64,000 nt of DNA, from NCBI GenBank assembly GCA_964019415.1, contig OZ025890.1, forward strand, positions 2,875,553 through 2,939,552, in the 5' to 3' direction. Shown piece by piece: positions 58,901-64,000 of this stretch. This DNA is from Ianthella basta. Taxonomy: Eukaryota; Porifera; Demospongiae; Verongiida; Ianthellidae. A program made the translations under genes and the position numbers. Under the pieces are notes generated by a model. The model was not told the DNA's origin and did no database searches. It was given only the letters and a program-made list of their open reading frames with translations. Within the stretch, counting starts at the first letter, position 1; each line of letters begins with the position of its first letter.

Positions 58901-60159
58901 ATGAAAAGGGGCACCATCAATACAGCCCATTGGGTTCAATTGAAATGAAAGCAAAGGAGGAGTCCCAATCTGACACTGTTCAGCATGGTAAATACACGCA
59001 GGTGTCTATGCAAGCATCAAATATGGTAATGTCACAGTGGTCATATCACAGGATGTCCTTCCGATTTGACTGTACCAATTGCACAAAGCTGTACTGCTTC
59101 ACTGCTCTCTCTACATGCATGCCTCAGTCCATTAGCTACAGTTACCCTCTCCACCAGCCCACATGCAATCCCAACTGATCAGTTGTGTTAAATCATCACA
59201 TGAGTAAGGGATGCTTGTTAGTGGCTCACTATTGCATGCTCACAGTACATGTCTCCGCAGTACGTACATGCCTGAATACATTAGCAGCTCAACTTCAACT
59301 TGCAGTATGGCATCCAGTTCCTCCATGCACTTCAAGAATCTTAGACACTGTGGAGTGTGTGACTACTTGCACAGCTGAGATCCATACTGCATGTAGCTAC
59401 TGGATGCTGCCACTCACCTAGAGGCCTTTAGCTATGCAATTGCAAGACAGTCATGAGTTCCAGCAAGGCCAAACATTTGCGGCTGAGTTCTGACATTTAT
59501 TTTGCAAAATAATGAAGGGTATTGTATGCATGTGCATGTGTGTGTTCATACGTAGCTCCAAGTGGAGGTAACCAACTCCTACACCTTCCATTGATGCTGC
59601 TTTCAATTAGCAAATGACACAGCGAATCAAATTTACTGATGCAGACAAGTTATGGTTGAGTGTGTAGATACCTGTTGCAACCTGCACTGTGTGGTGGTGA
59701 TCATGGTAGTATGTGAGTGCATGGTCACATTTGTATGTAGTGTAGTGCATATTGTATGCATTTGAAGTATATGTATAGTACCTTGACCTGCAATCTCTTC
59801 ATGTACTGTAGTAAGGCCACACTGTGACACTGAATGTCAAATTATTTAGCATGTGTTTCTCACATGCTGAGCTGTTGTGTACTGTGTACTGAAGTCATGA
59901 AAACAAAACCACTGCCCGTACAATTGAAAGATGGAAACTGATGATGACTGAAGTGAAAGGAAAGATAGCCTTATCCATTGTCACAATAAGAATGAGCATA
60001 ATAGAATTGAAGGAACTGCTCTTTCAGCAACCATTCAATGCACATAGAGCACCTCATGCACTATTGTACACCACATGCACTATTGTACACCACATGCACT
60101 ATTGTACACCCCATGCACTATATGTGCACAATATACAATATTGATTGGCAATAGTATAG
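55979..60159. other. Long spacer of unit 4, near-identical to the unit 2 spacer
   Basis: No complete gene is seen. It matches 22820-26985 base for base over long stretches, for example the whole of 56780-57250 against 23600-24070 with a handful of changes. The exon-like stretches recur at 57806-57898 (minus) and 58860-59178 (plus). Confidence 0.6.
60054..60120. repeat. 19-bp minisatellite upstream of L4
   Basis: Three and a half units of the 19-bp sequence also found before L2; unit number and end units differ between the two loci. Confidence 0.7.
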
Positions 60160-60167
60160 TATATAAA
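60160..60167 (+). promoter_or_regulatory. TATA-box-like element of L4
   Basis: TATATAAA 71 bases before the L4 start, in the same setting as the one before L2. Confidence 0.4.
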
Positions 60168-60237
60168 TTAAAGGAAACTTTATCTGTGTACTGCTGCACA
60201 GTGCACTGCCTCTCAATTGGAAAGCAGTTGTATAGCA

Positions 60238-63200
60238 ATGACTCTCAATTCTTGTCTGCCAACAGTGACTACACTGATGTTGGCCTTTCTCCTGCTCGTT
60301 AACCAAGGTGGTCCCTCCTCTGCTGGCAGACCTCAGTTGTTCTGGGTGGCAGCAGACAAAGCACAATGCAGCAACTACAGCAGTGGCAGTGACTGCGACA
60401 CACTGGATGGATATTGGAGAAGATATAAATATGATGTCAACTTCTCCCTCTCTGACACCACCTGGATCTTCCTACATGGTGAGCATCAGTGGGACTCTGG
60501 AGAAAGTAGCCTGAAAATTGTGGGAGCAAGAAATGTGACACTCAAAGGTGATGATAACTGTGCCCTGGAAGCTAAGAAATGTACTATAGTTAACAACATT
60601 TTCATTAAACAATCAAATGGTATCACATTGCAGCAACTGAGATTACAGACTGGTACAGTCGTTGTTATACAAACAAGCAACTTCTATATTCATTCTGTTG
60701 ATTTCTTGAGAACATCAATGCTTATCAAGGAACCATTTGGCAGTTACACACTAATGAAAAGCTCCTTTAGGTCCCTGTCTGGTTACCACCTTTTTGCAAC
60801 ACTTCATGCCTGCCCATCCACATCTGAAGTAAACTGTAACTTTACCTTCATTGTTGAACAGTGCAGCCTGGAAATGGAAGAATATCCTACAGACGATTTT
60901 CGAGACATTAGCACTGGCATAATTGTAAATGAGAAAAGCTACTACCACTACATCAAGATTGCTATCATCAACAGTACGTTTATCAATAGCCATTTACATG
61001 TACTTTTTTACGGCTACCCAGTAGGTTCACTTGATCTTGGTGTCCAAAATGTAACTTTCAATGGTAGCATCATGAATTTTAGAATGCCTTTAGTGGAGAA
61101 TATGATCTATCCTGAGGTGGCTGGTGAATGGTTGGGAGCATATGTACTTGTACAAGACTGTAATTTCATGGGGACAAATGATCAGGCTATGGCTATTGGT
61201 CTCATCCCAAGTTGGTTTCAGGATAGCTATAACCAAGGAAGAGTAGTGAAGCAGCACCCTGAAATTGTTATATCACATTCAAACTTTCGAGGTGGGGTAT
61301 ATGTATTTTTTTACATAATACAATTTCAACTCGATGTTCAGATTACTTTTCCTAATGAGCATACTCTCCATGAAGCCACGAATAGAACATTGCTGACTAT
61401 CCTACATAGCACATTCAAGAGAGCCAGACAAGGTGCAGCACTTCACCTACATCACCTACAGGGATATAAAGTAACATTGGCTGAGGGCAATCGGCTGATA
61501 TCAAATGAAGGCTTCGGTCTACTACTGAACAGAACCCAAATCGAACTACATGGTTATAATGAAATCAGTGGTAACAAATTTACGAGGCATACAGCTGGTG
61601 GTGGAATCTATCTGTCATCTGATTCTCAGTTGCTACTGGCACCACACTCACTTCTGAATGTGTCTGCTGATATAGTAGACCCATATGGAGGTGTACTATA
61701 CAACAGTTACAAGGGAAGAGCAACACAGACATTGAATGAGTTTGTAGACTGCTATGTTGATAAGCTGACCTGTCCAGGGTGGTGCTTCTTCCAGTTGATT
61801 GACAGTGATGGACAGTATATGAATGTGAATGACATACCACAGCACAATGCAACTGTTATATTGCCAAACAACACAACAAGCCTTGGTGGGAACAATGTCT
61901 TCAATGGACACTTTCAGAATTGCTCTCTACAAACAGCCCATGGTACTATACCAGCAAGCAAAGAGCTTATCCTCAATATCTTCCTTCACTATCTTCCCAT
62001 GGACAAAGAAGTGACTCCCTCCTTCCCTTATGCCATCTGTTTCTGTGACAGTATTGAGCTCAACTGCGGCATCAGGAACCACACTTTAGTGATAAAGACC
62101 TACCCAGTAAAAGAGTTCACGTCATTTGTAACAGTGGTAGGAGACTGGCAACACGAGATAGCAGTAAGTCTAACAGTAGCACTTCCACAGCTGGGAACAG
62201 AGTATAAGCTGGACATCAAAGGCTGCTCCAAAGTGCACACATTGGAGCACCCCAATGAACCACCACCAGGTAGCAGGTATGAACTGTCATTGAAAGCATC
62301 ATTCAGGAACAGTGATGCTGAACTTCAAAGGATTATAGCTATTCATTTCTTTAATGACTGTTCTCCAGGACTGGAGTATAAACATGCAAGCAAACAATGT
62401 GAATGCAACCCATTTCTTGAGCAGCACCATTTCACCTGCACTATCACAAACAATAAAACTACGTACAGGGCAGAACAGTCACACTACTGGATTGGGATTA
62501 AGGATGAACATGCAATACTCAGCCCCAGTTGTCCCATTTTCTTCTGCAACTCGGTCCTGCAGTCAGGTTTAACTCTAGACAACAGCACTATTGATAGCCT
62601 GCAATGTAGCCATGGCCGTCAAGGCCTGCTCTGCAGTGAATGCCCATCAGGTTACAGTTCAGTCTTTGGCTCTTTCACATGCAAAGAGTGCTCCAGTGTG
62701 TGGTTACTTCAGTTACCACTGTATGCATTAGGAGGGATCTTCATTGTTGCTCTTCTGTTCCTCTTCAACTTAACTCTCCTCCAAGGAACCATCATGGGTG
62801 TGGTGTTATACACCAACATCATGGGACTCATGGGAGACTTCCTTCAAGAACATGCCTGGGGTCCACTGTTCTTTCTCCTGTCAGTTCTTAGCCTACAACC
62901 TGCTGCTGGAGTGTGCTTCTACAGTGGAATGGATGAGTTCTGGAAGGCTCTTCTCCAGTTTGCCCTTCCTTTCTATGTCTTCACTTTGCTCATAGTCATC
63001 ATCATTGTCACTCACAAATGTGGCTACAGGATGTTCAGAAAGGCTCGCTTCATAGCCAGGAGAGCTGTACCAGTACTGGCCACCATCATGGTACTCACAT
63101 ACACCTCTCTTGTGAGTGCCGTCATCACTCCGCTGAGGTACACTACACTTTACAATGCAGACACTGCACAAGGTCAAACAGTTTGGTTGCATCAACCCTC

Positions 63201-63965
63201 CCTGCCCTTCTTTGGTGGCCAGCACCTTGTCCTGGGCATCCTGTCCATGTGCTCTACCTGATTCCCTTCACATTCACAATGCTCTTTGGAGACCTGATGA
63301 GAAGGTACTTCCACAAGTTGTGGTTCAGTCACTTCATGGATGTCCTTCATGGAGGATTCAAATGGCCACTTGGTTTCTGGATTGGCTTGAGGCTGTTGAT
63401 ACGAGTCATCCTTATGGTTGTAAACATCTCTACCAATCCAAACACTCCTACTTTCAGTGCTGTTGTCACAGCTGGGACACTGTTAGTTGTACAGTTGCTG
63501 GTCAAGCCATTTCGGGATCCAAACCAATTCAGAGAAGACATACACATACAAGGCCCACCATCTTGTAAGAGGATGTGTTTGACATGGATGAAGAAGTTCT
63601 TTAACATGTATCATGCTCCATTATTTGACACACTGTACTTGTTCAACATTGCTCTAACAAGTGCAATGGTTTCCTTTGGTACTAATTCACAAACAGTGGT
63701 GCTGTCTGTTGCTGGAGTGAATATCCTAATCCTCCTGGCACTTGTGCAGTTTGCTGTCATCCTTGTCTACCATGCCTACAACTTCTTCCCTGTACCAGAG
63801 AGAGCTCGTAGCTGTGTCCAGTCATGTTGGTCAACCATGCGTGCCATCCCCAGCATGCTAAAGGACACTCAGTGCTGCCGGAGGGGGCCCAGGGAGGAGG
63901 AGGAACCCAGAAGGAGCTCCATCCCAATACTGATTCTACAGCCACCAGAGATTGATGAAAACTAA
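60238..63965 (+). pseudogene. L4: beta-helix/polytopic membrane protein, frameshifted and C-terminally truncated
   Basis: The frame opens at ATG 60238 (MTLNSCLPTV) and runs through signal peptide, ectodomain, Cys knot and the first helices to a stop at 63261. At 63248 ten bases (TGCAGTGACT in L1) are missing, which shifts the frame. The correct downstream frame resumes with VLYLIPFTFTMLFGDLMRRY and continues to a stop at 63963-63965, after PPEIDEN. L1-L3 carry about 35 more residues with ESESETSS and the LLTY end, so the tail is cut as well. The ectodomain is the most divergent of the four (for example DFRDISTGIIVNEKSYYH) while the helices are nearly identical to L1-L3. Two C-terminal lesions suggest a dead copy; a single assembly error could explain only the first. 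Confidence 0.8.
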
Positions 63966-64000
63966 TCAGATATGAGTTTTCTAGAATGAGTAACCTCATC
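63966..64000. other. Start of L4 3' flank
   Basis: Remnant of the tail-coding region past the new stop; nothing else seen before the window ends. Confidence 0.5.

Noticed and set aside
63018-63965. 315-codon open frame near the window end as an independent gene
   Set aside because: Its first third is an out-of-frame reading of L4; only the part after 63248 is the true L4 frame.

Overview
The window is eukaryotic and metazoan-like. It is AT-rich, its multi-exon genes have short GT-AG introns (about 70-300 bp), and their Ig, FN3 and transmembrane modules sit on separate exons joined only by phase-1 introns. It also carries remnants of animal-type retroelements. A sponge (Porifera) is my best guess, from the compact genes and the tandem polymorphic-looking receptors; this is inference, since no single marker gene fixes the taxon.

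The window is a tandem array of about four units, each carrying two gene families on the + strand. Family R (my label) is a type I membrane receptor: signal peptide, Ig-like domain 1, Ig-like domain 2, FN3-like domain, Ser/Thr/Pro-rich stalk, one transmembrane helix, and a tail with tyrosine motifs. Family L is an intronless protein of about 1280-1293 aa: signal peptide, a long N-glycosylation-rich ectodomain with beta-helix-like repeats, a Cys-rich knot and about 9 transmembrane helices. Each unit reads: degenerate R remnant (r), Ra, Rb, sometimes a small minus-strand membrane-protein gene (D), then L.

Unit 1 (1-11125): R1 (cut by the window edge, broken), a Penelope-like insertion, R2 (broken), L1 (intact). 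Unit 2 (about 11.2-30.9 kb): remnant r1, R3 (broken, carries a LINE fragment), R4 (intact, no stalk), a fold-back element, D1, a long spacer, L2 (intact). Unit 3 (about 31-44.6 kb): remnant r2 with a TIR element, R5 (heavily deleted), R6 (intact ectodomain, frameshifted tail), L3 (intact). Unit 4 (about 44.7-64 kb): remnant r3 with a long CAT microsatellite and an insertion with a hammerhead-like motif, R7 (intact, second tail type), R8 (intact, full architecture), a fold-back element, D2, spacer, L4 (10-bp frameshift and truncated C-terminus).

Units 1+2 and 3+4 repeat with a period near 33.2 kb, so the window is largely two copies of a two-unit block. Within it the exchange is mosaic. Exons, tails and L ectodomains follow different genealogies from their flanks, and variation concentrates in the Ig1 FG-loop region, the second half of the Ig2 exon, and the L ectodomain, while the FN3 exon and the L transmembrane part are nearly invariant. 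Together with inhibitory-type tyrosine motifs, this is what a self/non-self recognition cluster would look like, analogous to but not recognisably homologous with the Hydractinia Alr complex. The functional pairing of R and L is a hypothesis.
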